DNA of 64,000 bases from Rhodopseudomonas sp. BAL398 (GCF_033001325.1 NZ_CP133111.1:930001-994000); one strand, 5' to 3'. Shown: positions 32,757-41,739, numbered from the stretch's first letter. Numbers and translations: made by a program. Notes: generated from the sequence alone by a model not told the origin.

Positions 32757-33956
32757 TTATGCCTTGGCGGCGTTGAACGCCGCAAACCCACGCTCCAGAT
32801 CGGCCTTGAGATCGTCGAGGCTTTCCAGTCCGATATGGAGCCGCAGCGCCGGGCCGCCGGGCTGCCACGGCGTCACGGTGCGATAGCTGGCGCAGTCGAA
32901 CGGAATCACCAGGCTCTCGAAGCCGCCCCAGGAATAGCCCATGCCGAACAGCTGCACGGTGTCGAGCAGGGCGTCGACGGCCTGTTGCGGCGCCGGCTTC
33001 AGCACGATGCTGAACAGGCCGGAGGCGCCGGTGAAGTCGCGCTTCCAGATCGCATGGCCGGGATCGGATTCAAGGGCAGGGTGCAAGACCCGGAGCACTT
33101 CCGGCCGCGCCTCGAGCCAGCGCGCCATCTCGAGCGCGGATTGCTGATGATGCGCCAACCGCACCGCCATTGTCCGCAGTCCGCGCAACGCCAAGAACAC
33201 GTCGTCCGGTCCGGCGCAAACCCCGAGCAGGCGGATCGCCTCGGAGACCTGCGGCCAGGCTTTCGCATTGGCCGAGATGGTGCCGAACATGATGTCGGAA
33301 TGGCCACCGATATATTTGGTCGCGGCCTGGATGCTGATATCGACGCCCTGGTCCAGTGAGCGGTGATACAGCGGCGTGGCCCAGGTGTTGTCGTCGATCA
33401 CCAGCGCGCCATGGTCGTGGGCGACGGCGGCGATCGCGGGGATGTCGGGCATCTCGAAGCTTTGCGAGCCCGGCGCCTCGACCATGACGGCGCGGGTATT
33501 GGGCCGAATCAGCGCGGCGATGCCGGCGCCGATCAGGGGATCGAAATAGCTGGTCTCGACGCCGAACCGCGCCAGCAGCGTATCGCAAAAAACTCGCGTC
33601 GGCCGATAGGCGTTGTCGCAGACCAGCAAGTGGTCACCTGCCTTTAAAACAGCCAGCAGTGTGGTCGAGATCGCCGACACGCCGGAGGGCGTTAGCCCGA
33701 CGCCGGCACACATCGGTCCTTCCAGTGCCATCAGCGCCTGCTGCAGCGCTTTGGTGGTCGGGTTTCCGTGACGGCCATAACTGAACTCGCCGCGATGGGC
33801 GTGCAGATCGGCGGCGGTCGGGTACAGCACGGTCGAGCCGCGCACTACCGGCGGATTGACGAAACCCTTCTGCGCCAGCGTGTCGCGACCTGCGGTCACC
33901 AGGCTGGTTTGAGTGCTGAGCGAGGCGGACGTGCCGCGAGCGTCGGAGGATGTCAT
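32757..33956 (-). CDS. metC: Cystathionine beta-lyase (MetC-like, PLP-dependent)
   Basis: A protein of 399 residues, the normal length for Cys/Met metabolism PLP enzymes. The family order is clear: RGSTVLYPTAADL, FSYGRHGNPTTKAL, LTPSGVSAISTTLLAVL, VEAPGSQSFEMPDI, IDDNTWATPLYHRSL and AATKYIGGHSD with the cofactor-binding lysine. The C-terminal SWGGFESLVIPFD is typical of MetC rather than MetB. It splits cystathionine to homocysteine, pyruvate and ammonia. It is divergent from aapJQMP, a pairing I associate with Bradyrhizobium and relatives. ATG at 33956 is used; an in-frame GTG at 33974 would add six residues. Confidence 0.9.
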   Translation of the reverse strand: MTSSDARGTSASLSTQTSLVTAGRDTLAQKGFVNPPVVRGSTVLYPTAADLHAHRGEFSYGRHGNPTTKALQQALMALEGPMCAGVGLTPSGVSAISTTLLAVLKAGDHLLVCDNAYRPTRVFCDTLLARFGVETSYFDPLIGAGIAALIRPNTRAVMVEAPGSQSFEMPDIPAIAAVAHDHGALVIDDNTWATPLYHRSLDQGVDISIQAATKYIGGHSDIMFGTISANAKAWPQVSEAIRLLGVCAGPDDVFLALRGLRTMAVRLAHHQQSALEMARWLEARPEVLRVLHPALESDPGHAIWKRDFTGASGLFSIVLKPAPQQAVDALLDTVQLFGMGYSWGGFESLVIPFDCASYRTVTPWQPGGPALRLHIGLESLDDLKADLERGFAAFNAAKA

Positions 33957-34299
33957 TGGTAGGTCACTAGCCAAAATCGGTCATCCGCAGCCGCGGCGAC
34001 CCATGAAAGATGCCGCGCCAGGCGGCTGCCGGGCGGTCTGCCTAATAGCAGGTCACAGAACATCGCCGTCAACCCCTTGACCCGGCGCTCAACTCGTTCT
34101 GTGATGCATGGCAGAGTTCTTGTGGCCGTGCGTTGGGGCTTGCCGCGATTCTGATGGACCGTTTGTCCGACCCCACCGGGTTTGACCGGCTGACGGGAGC
34201 ACGGATGACGTGGACAAGGGCGCGGCGGGACTCTTTTCGACAGCACCAAGACAAGAATGCCGATATAAGCGGCCAGGATATCCCTTGAAAGGCTTCGCC
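33957..34299. promoter_or_regulatory. Divergent control region between metC and aapJ
   Basis: This 343-bp region must contain both promoters. A possible sigma-70 promoter for aapJ is TTGACC (34077-34082), 17-base spacer, TGTGAT (34100-34105), leaving a long leader of about 190 bases. Reading the minus strand for a SAM riboswitch upstream of metC, I found no match to the conserved SAM-II core. No coding frame is convincing. Confidence 0.35.
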
Positions 34300-35316
34300 A
34301 TGAAACGCGTATCTCTCGTTCTTTCTCTCGCTCTCGCCGCCGGGTTCTCGATCCAGGCGGCGGACGCGCAGACCCTGAAGACGGTCAAGGACCGCGGGAT
34401 GTTGTCCTGCGGCGTGAGCCAGGGCCTTCCCGGCTTCTCGTCTCCCGACGACAAGGGCAATTGGACCGGCCTCGATGTCGATGTCTGCCGCGCCATTGCG
34501 GCCGCGGTGCTCGACGATCCGAGCAAGGTGAAGTTCGTCCCGCTGTCGGCCAAGGATCGCTTTACCGCGCTGCAGTCCGGCGAGATCGACGTGCTGTCGC
34601 GCAATACCACCTGGACGCTGTCGCGCGATACCTCGCTCGGTGTCAATTTTACCGGCGTGACCTATTATGACGGCCAGGGCTTTCTCGTGAAGAAATCACT
34701 CAAGGTGAATTCGGCGCTGGAATTGAACGGCGCCTCGATCTGCGTGCAGACCGGGACCACCAACGAGCAGAATGTTGCCGACTATTTCAAGGGCAACAAC
34801 ATGAAGTACGAGGTGATCGCCTTCGCCAATGCCGACGAGGCGATCAAGGCCTATGAATCCGGCCGCTGCGACGTCTTCACCTCCGACGTGTCGCAGCTCT
34901 ACGCCCAGCGCCTGAAGCTGGCGAATCCGGCCGATCACGGCGTGCTGCCCGAAGTCATCTCCAAGGAGCCGCTCGGCCCGCTGGTTCGCCACGGCGACGA
35001 CCAGTGGTTCGACATTGTGAAGTGGACCCTGTTCGCGATGATCAACGCCGAGGAGCTCGGCATCAACCAGTCGAACGTGATGGAGATGGCGAAGTCCGAC
35101 AAGCCGGAGCTGAAGCGGGTGTTCGGCACCGACGGCAATCTCGGTGAGCAGCTCGGTCTCACCAAGGATTGGGTGACGCGGATCGTCAAGGCGGTCGGCA
35201 ATTATGGCGAGTCCTTCGACCGCAACGTCGGCTCCGGCTCCAAGCTCGGCATTGCGCGCGGCCTCAACCAGCTCTGGAACAAGGGCGGCATTCAATACGC
35301 GCCGCCGATCCGCTGA
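34300..35316 (+). CDS. aapJ: General L-amino-acid ABC transporter, periplasmic binding protein AapJ
   Basis: A protein of 338 residues. Signal peptide at 1-24 (MKRVSLVLSLALAAGFSIQA, then ADA). The family start TLKTVKDRGMLSCGVSQGLPGFSSPDDKGNW follows, then GLDVDVCRAIAAAVL, RNTTWTLSRD and the SDVSQLYAQRL segment, all strong AapJ/BztA landmarks. It binds many L-amino acids in the periplasm and delivers them to AapQM. It is the first gene of aapJQMP. The ATG at 34300 is used because it starts the signal peptide and has GAAAGG upstream. Confidence 0.96.
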   Translation: MKRVSLVLSLALAAGFSIQAADAQTLKTVKDRGMLSCGVSQGLPGFSSPDDKGNWTGLDVDVCRAIAAAVLDDPSKVKFVPLSAKDRFTALQSGEIDVLSRNTTWTLSRDTSLGVNFTGVTYYDGQGFLVKKSLKVNSALELNGASICVQTGTTNEQNVADYFKGNNMKYEVIAFANADEAIKAYESGRCDVFTSDVSQLYAQRLKLANPADHGVLPEVISKEPLGPLVRHGDDQWFDIVKWTLFAMINAEELGINQSNVMEMAKSDKPELKRVFGTDGNLGEQLGLTKDWVTRIVKAVGNYGESFDRNVGSGSKLGIARGLNQLWNKGGIQYAPPIR

Positions 35317-35327
35317 TCGAATCGCAG

Positions 35328-36533
35328 ATGGCGATCGAAGCCCGCCCACCGCCGGCGCAATATGTCGCAAAACTGCGCCGGCTGCTGGGCGGGCGGTCCG
35401 GATGGAAAGGACTCGTGGTCCAGCTGCTGTTCGTGGCGGCGCTGGCCTGGGTGTCCTACGAGGTCTTTGACAACGCCCGCGACAATCTGCGCAATCAGAA
35501 CATCGCCTCGGGCTTCGGCTTCATGTCGCAGACCGCCGGCTTCGGGGTCAGCCAGACGCTGATCCCCTATACGGAATCCGACAGCTACACCCGGGTTTTC
35601 CTGGTCGGCCTGGTCAATACTTTGTTGGTGTCGGTGATCGGCATCTTCTTCGCCACGGTGATCGGCTTCATCGTGGCGTTGGGCCGGCTGTCGCCGAACT
35701 GGCTGTTGTCGCGGATCGCCGGCGGCTATGTCGAGCTGGTGCGCAACCTGCCGCTGCTGTTCCAGATCCTGTTCTGGTATCTGGCGGTGCTCGGCGCGCT
35801 GCCGACTCCGCGGCAAAGCGTATCGGTGTTCGGCAGCATCTTCCTCAGCAATCGCGGTTTCGTGGTGCCGAGCCCGATCGCCGAAGCCGGGACGACGGGC
35901 TTTCTGGTCGCGCTGGTGATCGCCATCGTGATCGCGCTGCTGCTGCCGGTCTATGCCAGGCGTCGGCTGTTTAACACCGGACATCTGCTGAAAATCTGGC
36001 CCTATGTGATCGGGGTACTGATCGGGCTGCCGCTGCTCGCCATCGCCATTTTCGGCAAGCCGTTCCATTTCGAGATCCCGGCGCTGCGCGGCTTCAATTT
36101 CGTCGGCGGCGCGCGGGTCGCGCCGGAATTCGTCGCGCTGACCCTGGCGCTGTCGACCTACACCGCCGCCTTCATCGCCGAGATCGTGCGCGCCGGCATC
36201 CAATCGGTCCATAAGGGGCAGATGGAAGCCGGGGCCTCGCTCGGCCTGTCGCGCGGCGCGACCCTGCGTCTGGTCGTGGTGCCGCAGGCGCTGCGGGTGA
36301 TCCTGCCGCCGCTGACCAACCAATATCTGAACCTGACCAAGAACTCCTCGCTGGCGGTGGCGATCGGCTATCCCGACCTGTTCTCGGTGTTTGCCGGCAC
36401 CACGCTGAGCCAGACCGGGCAGGCGATCGAGGTCATCGCCATCACCATGGGCGTCTATCTGTTGATTTCGCTGGTCACCAGCGCGCTGATGAGTTTCTAC
36501 GGGTGGCGGATCGGCCGGAGCATGGGTGCATGA
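35328..36533 (+). CDS. aapQ: General L-amino-acid ABC transporter permease AapQ
   Basis: A protein of 401 residues, the longer permease type of this family. Membrane helices are spread over the whole length. The permease signature EIVRAGIQSVHKGQMEAGASLGLSR (near residue 285), which docks the ATPase, is followed by VPQALRVILPPLTNQYLNLTKNSSLA. It pairs with AapM to form the channel. The gene begins 11 bases after aapJ and its stop overlaps the aapM start by four bases (ATGA). The long frame extending upstream into aapJ is a shadow. Confidence 0.95.
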   Translation: MAIEARPPPAQYVAKLRRLLGGRSGWKGLVVQLLFVAALAWVSYEVFDNARDNLRNQNIASGFGFMSQTAGFGVSQTLIPYTESDSYTRVFLVGLVNTLLVSVIGIFFATVIGFIVALGRLSPNWLLSRIAGGYVELVRNLPLLFQILFWYLAVLGALPTPRQSVSVFGSIFLSNRGFVVPSPIAEAGTTGFLVALVIAIVIALLLPVYARRRLFNTGHLLKIWPYVIGVLIGLPLLAIAIFGKPFHFEIPALRGFNFVGGARVAPEFVALTLALSTYTAAFIAEIVRAGIQSVHKGQMEAGASLGLSRGATLRLVVVPQALRVILPPLTNQYLNLTKNSSLAVAIGYPDLFSVFAGTTLSQTGQAIEVIAITMGVYLLISLVTSALMSFYGWRIGRSMGA

Positions 36534-38032
36534 GCGAACTGGCCGCATCGGCGTTTGTCGCCAAGGATCTGGTGCCGCCGCGCAACGCGCCGGTCCGCAC
36601 CACGGGTTTTGCCGGGCTGGTGCGAACCCGTCTGCTGAATTCGCCGACCAACATCATCCTGACCATTCTGGGCATCCTGCTGCTGTATTTCACCGTGGTG
36701 CCGTCGGTGAAATTCCTGCTGATCGACGCTGTATGGACCGGCGACAACCGCGACGCCTGTCTTGCCGAGACTGCCGGCCACACGGTCGGGGCCTGCTGGC
36801 CGTTCGTGGAGGCAAAATTCTCGCAATTCATCTACGGCTTCTATCCCGAGCCGGAGCGCTGGCGCGTCGACCTGACCTTCGGCCTGGCGGCGCTGCTGTT
36901 GCTGCCGCTGCTGATTCCGCGCGCGCCGGCCAAGGGCCTCAATGCCGGGCTGTTCTTCATCGCCTTTCCGGTGGTGGCGTATTTCCTGCTGCATGGCGGC
37001 GGGCTGCACGCCTTCGTGATGAGCTGGACCGCCGACATGCTGTCGGGCCTGGTCGGCAGCATCGGCACCGCCGGGCGCAAGCTGGCGCAATACGGCTCCG
37101 TCGCGGCTTTGGCGGGCACCGCGATCGGCTGGATCGCCGCGGCGTTGGCGGTGCTGATCTGGCCGCTGACCGCGTTGCGCGATCTGATCCAGTCGTCCAG
37201 CCATCCGCTATGGGCCGATCTGGCGGCGAGCGCGGTGATCGTCTCGCTGCTGGTGTTCGTGATCACCGGCGGGGCGCGCAATGGCTGGCGCGTGCTGCTG
37301 ACGTCGCTGGGGCTGTTCGCCGGAATCGCCGTGGTGATCGTGCTGCTCGAGCTCGATCGCGGGGGGCTGCCGATCGTCGGCACGCGGCGCTGGGGCGGCT
37401 TGCTGATAACGCTGGTGGTGTCGGTCACCGGCATCGTCGCCTCGATGCCGATCGGGATCGCGCTGGCGTTGGGACGGCGCTCGACGATCCCGCTGATTCG
37501 GGTGTTCTCGGTCGGCTTCATCGAATTCTGGCGCGGCGTGCCGCTGATCACAGTGCTGTTTTTCGCCACCTATATGCTGCCATTGTTCCTGCCCGGCAAT
37601 TTCACCATCGACGGATTGGTGCGGGTGCTGATCGGCATTGCGCTGTTCGCCGGCGCCTATAATGCCGAAGTCATTCGCGGCGGCTTGCAGGCAATTCCGC
37701 GCGGCCAGGCCGAGGCCGCCAGCGCGCTCGGGCTGTCCTATTGGCGGACCACCGGTCTGGTGGTGATGCCGCAGGCCTTGCGCCACGTCATTCCCGGCCT
37801 GGTCAATTCCTTCATCGCGCTGTTCAAGGACACCTCGCTGGTGTCGATCGTGGCGCTGTTCGATCTGCTCGGAAGCCTGCGGGCGTCGTTCGCCGATCCG
37901 GTGTGGTCGACGCCGACAACGCTGTTCACCGGCTTCGCCTTCACCGGGATGATCTACTTCGTGTTCTGCTTCGGCATGTCGCGTTATTCGCTATTCGTCG
38001 AACACCGGCTCAATGCCCACCGGCGCACCTGA
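36530..38032 (+). CDS. aapM: General L-amino-acid ABC transporter permease AapM
   Basis: A protein of 500 residues, longer than AapQ, with an extended N-terminal membrane section as is normal for AapM/BztC. The ATPase-docking loop is AEVIRGGLQAIPRGQAEAASALGLS (near residue 383), followed by MPQALRHVIPGLVNSFIALFKDTSLV. Starts at the ATG overlapping the aapQ stop. Together with AapQ it forms the membrane channel for broad L-amino-acid uptake, which in rhizobia also affects export. Confidence 0.95.
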   Translation: MSELAASAFVAKDLVPPRNAPVRTTGFAGLVRTRLLNSPTNIILTILGILLLYFTVVPSVKFLLIDAVWTGDNRDACLAETAGHTVGACWPFVEAKFSQFIYGFYPEPERWRVDLTFGLAALLLLPLLIPRAPAKGLNAGLFFIAFPVVAYFLLHGGGLHAFVMSWTADMLSGLVGSIGTAGRKLAQYGSVAALAGTAIGWIAAALAVLIWPLTALRDLIQSSSHPLWADLAASAVIVSLLVFVITGGARNGWRVLLTSLGLFAGIAVVIVLLELDRGGLPIVGTRRWGGLLITLVVSVTGIVASMPIGIALALGRRSTIPLIRVFSVGFIEFWRGVPLITVLFFATYMLPLFLPGNFTIDGLVRVLIGIALFAGAYNAEVIRGGLQAIPRGQAEAASALGLSYWRTTGLVVMPQALRHVIPGLVNSFIALFKDTSLVSIVALFDLLGSLRASFADPVWSTPTTLFTGFAFTGMIYFVFCFGMSRYSLFVEHRLNAHRRT

Positions 38033-38044
38033 GAGACCAAGTTG

Positions 38045-38785
38045 ATGGCCGAAAAACCGATCGTTTCCGTCGCCGGACTGAACAAATGGTATGGCGACTT
38101 CCATGTGCTGCGCGACATCAGCCTCGACGTCGCCAAGGGCGAGCGCATCGTGATCTGCGGCCCCTCGGGCTCCGGCAAATCGACGCTGATCCGCTGCGTC
38201 AACGCGCTGGAGGAATTCCAGGAAGGCGAGATCGTGGTCGACGGCATCGATCTCGGCCCGAGCCTGAAACATGTCGACGAGGTGCGCCGCGAAGTCGGCA
38301 TGGTGTTCCAGAGCTTCAATCTGTTCCCGCATCTGACCGTGCTGGAAAACTGCACGCTGGCGCCGATCTGGGTCCGCAACATTCCGAAAAAGGACGCCGA
38401 GGCCGAGGCGATGAAATATCTCGAGCGGGTGCGGATTCCCGACAAGGCCGACAAATATCCCGGGCAGATTTCCGGCGGTCAGCAGCAGCGCGTCGCGATC
38501 GCCCGTGCGCTATCCATGAACCCGAAAGTGATGCTGTTCGACGAGCCGACCTCGGCGCTGGATCCCGAAATGGTCAAGGAAGTACTCGACACCATGGTCG
38601 ACCTCGCCGAGGAAGGCATGACCATGATGGTGGTGACCCACGAAATGGGCTTTGCCAAACAGGTCGCCAACCGCGTGGTGTTCATGGACGCCGGCCAGAT
38701 CATCGAGGCCAACGCGCCGGAAGAATTCTTCTCCAATCCGCAGCACGCGCGGACCAAGCTGTTTCTCGGCCAGATCTTGCGCTGA
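38045..38785 (+). CDS. aapP: General L-amino-acid ABC transporter ATPase AapP
   Basis: A protein of 246 residues with all ATPase motifs: Walker [12 protein letters not shown]-loop [12 protein letters not shown], signature [14 protein letters not shown], Walker [14 protein letters not shown] and switch histidine in VVTHEMGFA. It drives transport by AapQM. It starts 12 bases after aapM; an in-frame TTG three bases earlier is less likely than this ATG. Last gene of the operon; no strong terminator hairpin directly follows. Confidence 0.97.
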   Translation: MAEKPIVSVAGLNKWYGDFHVLRDISLDVAKGERIVICGPSGSGKSTLIRCVNALEEFQEGEIVVDGIDLGPSLKHVDEVRREVGMVFQSFNLFPHLTVLENCTLAPIWVRNIPKKDAEAEAMKYLERVRIPDKADKYPGQISGGQQQRVAIARALSMNPKVMLFDEPTSALDPEMVKEVLDTMVDLAEEGMTMMVVTHEMGFAKQVANRVVFMDAGQIIEANAPEEFFSNPQHARTKLFLGQILR

Positions 38786-38828
38786 TAGTTCGGCCTCGGG
38801 GAGAGCTGCGCCACTGCACTGACCGTCG

Positions 38829-38868
38829 TGGTGAGGAGCGCGCAGTTGCGCGCGTCTCCAACCATGAG
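38829..38868. repeat. Palindromic REP-like intergenic repeat
   Basis: Core stem GCGCGCA (38838-38844) / TGCGCGC (38847-38853) flanked by outer arms TGGT (38829-38832) / ACCA (38861-38864). The layout GGTGAGGAGCGCGC...GCGCGTCTCCAACCATGAGG resembles a palindrome family I recall as very common between genes in Rhodopseudomonas and Bradyrhizobium. Only one copy is evident in this window. Confidence 0.5.
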
Positions 38869-39015
38869 GAATGTTGATCGGAAGCGTTGCAGCGCGTCGT
38901 GTCGTGCATCCTTCGCGACACGGGCCTTCGTCTGCCGCATCCCCCGACCGCATCCTGAGTAGCGGCGCAGCTTCACGATCTCGCGGCTCCGATGAGCCCG
39001 AGGTTTGCGCAGGAA

Positions 39016-39426
39016 CGCCCCTGAGAAGTGAGGGGCGGGGGCGCGCCGTGAGGCGCGGGAGTGGTGGTTGTGCGCGATCGGCTTGCGAGGCCGGTCGCGT
39101 CGCCTCAAGGGCGCGCCCACCGCGGCGATTTTCGGTTTTCGGCCCGTGCTTCCGGGGACAGGCGCGATACCGTTGCACCGCTTGATCCCGACGGTTTCCC
39201 GCCGTTCGCCTGTCCCGCGTCCAGCCAACTAACCAGTGGCAGGCTCTCATAGTGGAGCCGGACGGGGACCCAAAACCTCCCGGGGCATGCTTGCGAGGCA
39301 CGCGCGCGGGACGCCGCATCCAACCGGGCTTCGCCATCGCTGGCTCCGCCCGGCCATTGACCCCGCTGGTTGCCCAGCGAAGTGCTCTGTCCCGCTTCAC
39401 AAGCGCCCTCGAGAAGCGCCCCTCAC
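39016..39426. repeat. Block of nested inverted repeats (possible structured RNA or non-coding mobile element)
   Basis: No convincing gene, but dense dyad symmetry. The terminal pair is GTGAGGGGCG (39028-39037) / CGCCCCTCAC (39417-39426). Inside are: a hairpin CGCCCCT (39016-39022) / AGGGGCG (39031-39037); a two-part stem GGGCGCGCC + TGAGGCG (39039-39055) / CGCCTCA + GGCGCGCCC (39101-39118); GGGACAGGCG (39155-39164) / CGCCTGTCCC (39207-39216); CCGGGC (39324-39329) / GCCCGG (39348-39353); and CGCTGG (39364-39369) / CCAGCG (39374-39379). This is far more than its neighbours show. Nature unknown. Confidence 0.55.
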
Positions 39427-39576
39427 GGACAGGACGATAGGAATATAATCAGATGACCATCTCCTGTCAAATAGTATCTGCGGTGCATGCGAGCCACGAC
39501 CAAGCGACGGCTTGACGGACGCCGCAACGATGGTGTGCTAAGCGGCAACGAGGCGTTTCCATCGGAAGGCAGGGGC

Positions 39577-39969
39577 ATGAAGATCGCGGTTGCGACCAAG
39601 GACTGGGCTACCATCACCGGCCATGCCGGCCAGACGCCGCGCTGGCTGGTCTATGACCTGAGCCAGCAGCGCGCCGGCCAGCCGCTGCCGGAGCCTGCGC
39701 GGATCGAACTGACCAAGGAGCAGTTGCCGCACTACTTCAAGGACGACGGCCCGCATCCGCTCGACGGCGTCGAGATCATTCTGGCCAGCAGCGCCGGCGA
39801 CGGCTACGTCCGCCACATGAAGAAGCGCGGCGCCGACGTGATGCTCACCGGCGAGACCAATCCGGCCCGCGCCATCGATCGCCTCGTTGCCGGCGAAACG
39901 CTGCCAGACCAGCGCTTCGACATCACGACCTCGCTGTGCCGGCTGCGCGATCTGTTTTCGCGGCATTGA
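39577..39969 (+). CDS. NifX/NifB-superfamily (dinitrogenase FeMo cofactor binding domain) protein
   Basis: A protein of 130 residues starting MKIAVATKDWATITGHAGQT. The opening beta strand and the GHAGQTPRWLVYDL stretch match the domain shared by NifX, NifY, VnfX and the NifB C-terminus, as does the central VEIILASSAGDGYVRHMKKRGADV. These ribonuclease-H-like domains bind iron-sulphur or molybdenum cofactors. No nif genes are nearby, so it may have a non-nitrogenase role or be an orphan of a nif set. The ATG at 39577 follows AGGCAGGGG; an upstream in-frame ATG at 39487 has no such support. Confidence 0.8.
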   Translation: MKIAVATKDWATITGHAGQTPRWLVYDLSQQRAGQPLPEPARIELTKEQLPHYFKDDGPHPLDGVEIILASSAGDGYVRHMKKRGADVMLTGETNPARAIDRLVAGETLPDQRFDITTSLCRLRDLFSRH

Positions 39970-39982
39970 GGCGGCGTCGCGC

Positions 39983-40015
39983 GGGGCGCGGCGAATTTTG
40001 AGTTTCCGGCGCCCC
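39983..40015. terminator. Hairpin after the NifX-like gene
   Basis: Perfect 7-bp stem GGGGCGC (39983-39989) / GCGCCCC (40009-40015), loop of 19 nt containing TTTTG, 14 bases after the stop codon. No terminal T-run, so moderate support only. It lies between convergent genes. Confidence 0.4.
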
Positions 40016-40078
40016 ACACGGCTAGGAAGATAGGAAATAGTCCAGAATTCGGCGACGATCATGCCGCGGCGGCATGCG

Positions 40079-40357
40079 CTACCGGATCACGGTCGACAGC
40101 GACGAGTAGCGCTTGGCGGGCTTTGGCTTGCCGGTACCGATCTGGTCGAACAAGTCTTTGACGCGTTCGGCGGGCGTCGCGTCCTCGGTGAAGAGATTGT
40201 CGTGCTCGGCTACGGCGGCCCGCGGCGCGTAGGTCACCGGGTCGTACAGCCAGGGATCGAACCGCTCGCTTGCACCGCCGCCCAACAGCGCGCCGACGGC
40301 CAACAGCAGCGCGAGCGAGGCCAGGGCGACGGCGGAGGAATGTCTGAAGATCGGCAT
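40079..40357 (-). CDS. Small hypothetical protein with one N-terminal membrane segment
   Basis: A protein of 92 residues starting MPIFRHSSAVALASLALLLA. Residues 7-28 are hydrophobic and could be a signal anchor or uncleaved signal. The remainder (ASERFDPWLYDPVTYAPRAA...) is soluble and polar with no recognised motif. The alternative ATG at 40369 has the AAGG too close to be its ribosome site, but the same AAGGA fits 40357. It stands alone between the convergent NifX-like gene and the co-oriented cysK. Function unknown. Confidence 0.55.
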   Translation of the reverse strand: MPIFRHSSAVALASLALLLAVGALLGGGASERFDPWLYDPVTYAPRAAVAEHDNLFTEDATPAERVKDLFDQIGTGKPKPAKRYSSLSTVIR

Positions 40358-40601
40358 GGCGTCGTGCATCCTTGTTTCCGCAAGGATGCGTCTGCAGGCA
40401 TGACTCCGGAGTTGATGACGGCGCCGGTTCTGTGTGCACGGTTGCTTCGGGGTTAACCGTGCCGAGCAATTTCGATCAAATCGGCGGCTGCTGCCGACGC
40501 AGGTTGCCGCTGTTCAACGACAAATGCGTAGTACCGGCGTCACCATATGGCTCGCGACCAACTGGTGGCCGGGCGTGTCGATCACATCGGATTGCGCGGC
40601 C

Positions 40602-41639
40602 TCACGCCGTTTCGAACGGCACGTCGATCGTGCTGCGGGTTTCCAGCCATTCCGGCACCGGCAGGTTCTTGCCGCGCATGAAATCGGGGTTGAACAGCTT
40701 CGACTGATAGCGGCTGCCATAGTCGCACAGGATGGTCACGATGGTATGGCCGGGGCCGAGATCCTTGGCCATCCGGATCGCGCCGGCGACATTGATGCCG
40801 CTGGAGCCGCCAAGGCACAGGCCTTCGTGCAGCAGCAGGTCGTAGATGATCGGCACCGCTTCGCCGTCCTCGATCTGGTAGGCGTCATCGATCACCGCGC
40901 CTTCGAGATTGGCGGTGATGCGGCCCTGGCCGATGCCCTCGGTGATCGAGGAGCCTTCGGATTTCAGCGCGCCGTGCTTGTAGTAATTGTACAGCGCCGA
41001 GCCCATCGGGTCGGCCAGCGCGACGCGGATCTTGGCGTTGCGGGCCTTGAGGCCGAGCGACATGCCGGCCAGCGTGCCGCCGGTGCCGACCGCGCAGACG
41101 AAGCCGTCGAGTTTGCCGCCGGTCTGCGCCAGGATTTCCGGCGCGGTGGTGTCGATATGGGCCTGGCGGTTGGCGATGTTGTCGAACTGATTGGCCCAGA
41201 TCGCGCCGTTCGGCTCGGACTTGGCGAGCTGGTCGGCGAGGCGGCCGGACAGTTTGACGTAGTTGTCGGGGTTGGCATAGGGCACCGCCGGCACTTCGAT
41301 CAGCTCGGCGCCGCATAGCCGCAGCATGTCCTTCTTCTCTTGGCTCTGGGTTTTCGGAATCACGATCACGGTGCGAAAGCCGAGCGCATTGGCGACCAGC
41401 GCCAGCCCGATCCCGGTATTGCCGGCGGTTCCCTCGACCACCACGCCGCCGGGCCGCAGCGCCCCGCGCTTGACCGCGTCGCGGATGATGAACAACGCCG
41501 CGCGGTCCTTCACCGACTGTCCCGGATTCATGAACTCGGCCTTGCCCAGAATGGTGCAGCCGGTCGCCTCCGAGGCGTGGCGCAATTTGATCAGGGGGGT
41601 GTTGCCGATGGCCGCGACGACGTCGTGATGAATGGTCAT
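40602..41639 (-). CDS. cysK: Cysteine synthase A (O-acetylserine sulfhydrylase)
   Basis: A protein of 345 residues. PLP-binding Lys44 sits in PGQSVKDRAA. The substrate loop is EGTAGNTGIGLALV, the glycine-rich phosphate-binding loop is AVGTGGTLAGMS (near residue 183), and GGSSGINVAGAI is near 269. It joins sulphide to O-acetylserine to make cysteine. It is slightly longer than typical CysK (310-330), with a C-terminal extension after residue 315 (NPDFMRGKNLPVPEWLETRS) that is found in a subgroup. It is not closely coupled to its neighbours. Confidence 0.93.
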   Translation of the reverse strand: MTIHHDVVAAIGNTPLIKLRHASEATGCTILGKAEFMNPGQSVKDRAALFIIRDAVKRGALRPGGVVVEGTAGNTGIGLALVANALGFRTVIVIPKTQSQEKKDMLRLCGAELIEVPAVPYANPDNYVKLSGRLADQLAKSEPNGAIWANQFDNIANRQAHIDTTAPEILAQTGGKLDGFVCAVGTGGTLAGMSLGLKARNAKIRVALADPMGSALYNYYKHGALKSEGSSITEGIGQGRITANLEGAVIDDAYQIEDGEAVPIIYDLLLHEGLCLGGSSGINVAGAIRMAKDLGPGHTIVTILCDYGSRYQSKLFNPDFMRGKNLPVPEWLETRSTIDVPFETA

Positions 41640-41720
41640 GCTGTGGGGATCTACCGGATTGTTGGGGATGGTGGCGCGAGCCTAGTGGAGCGCGTTCGAC
41701 CGCACAAGGCAGCGCCCACG

Positions 41721-41737
41721 GCGCCGCGCGGCGGCGC
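41721..41737 (-). terminator. GC-rich hairpin just after the cyclopropane synthase gene
   Basis: Perfect 7-bp stem GCGCCGC (41721-41727) / GCGGCGC (41731-41737) with a 3-nt loop, beginning two bases after the stop codon on the minus strand. No T-run. Possible terminator or RNA-end protector. Confidence 0.35.
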
Positions 41738-41739
41738 GA

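Noticed and set aside
33957-34076. SAM-II riboswitch upstream of metC
   Set aside because: The region is in the right place for a methionine-related gene, but the conserved SAM-II pseudoknot core is not present on the minus strand.
39016-39426. RNase P RNA, tmRNA or 6S RNA
   Set aside because: Size and structure prompted the idea, but the conserved cores I know for these RNAs were not found.
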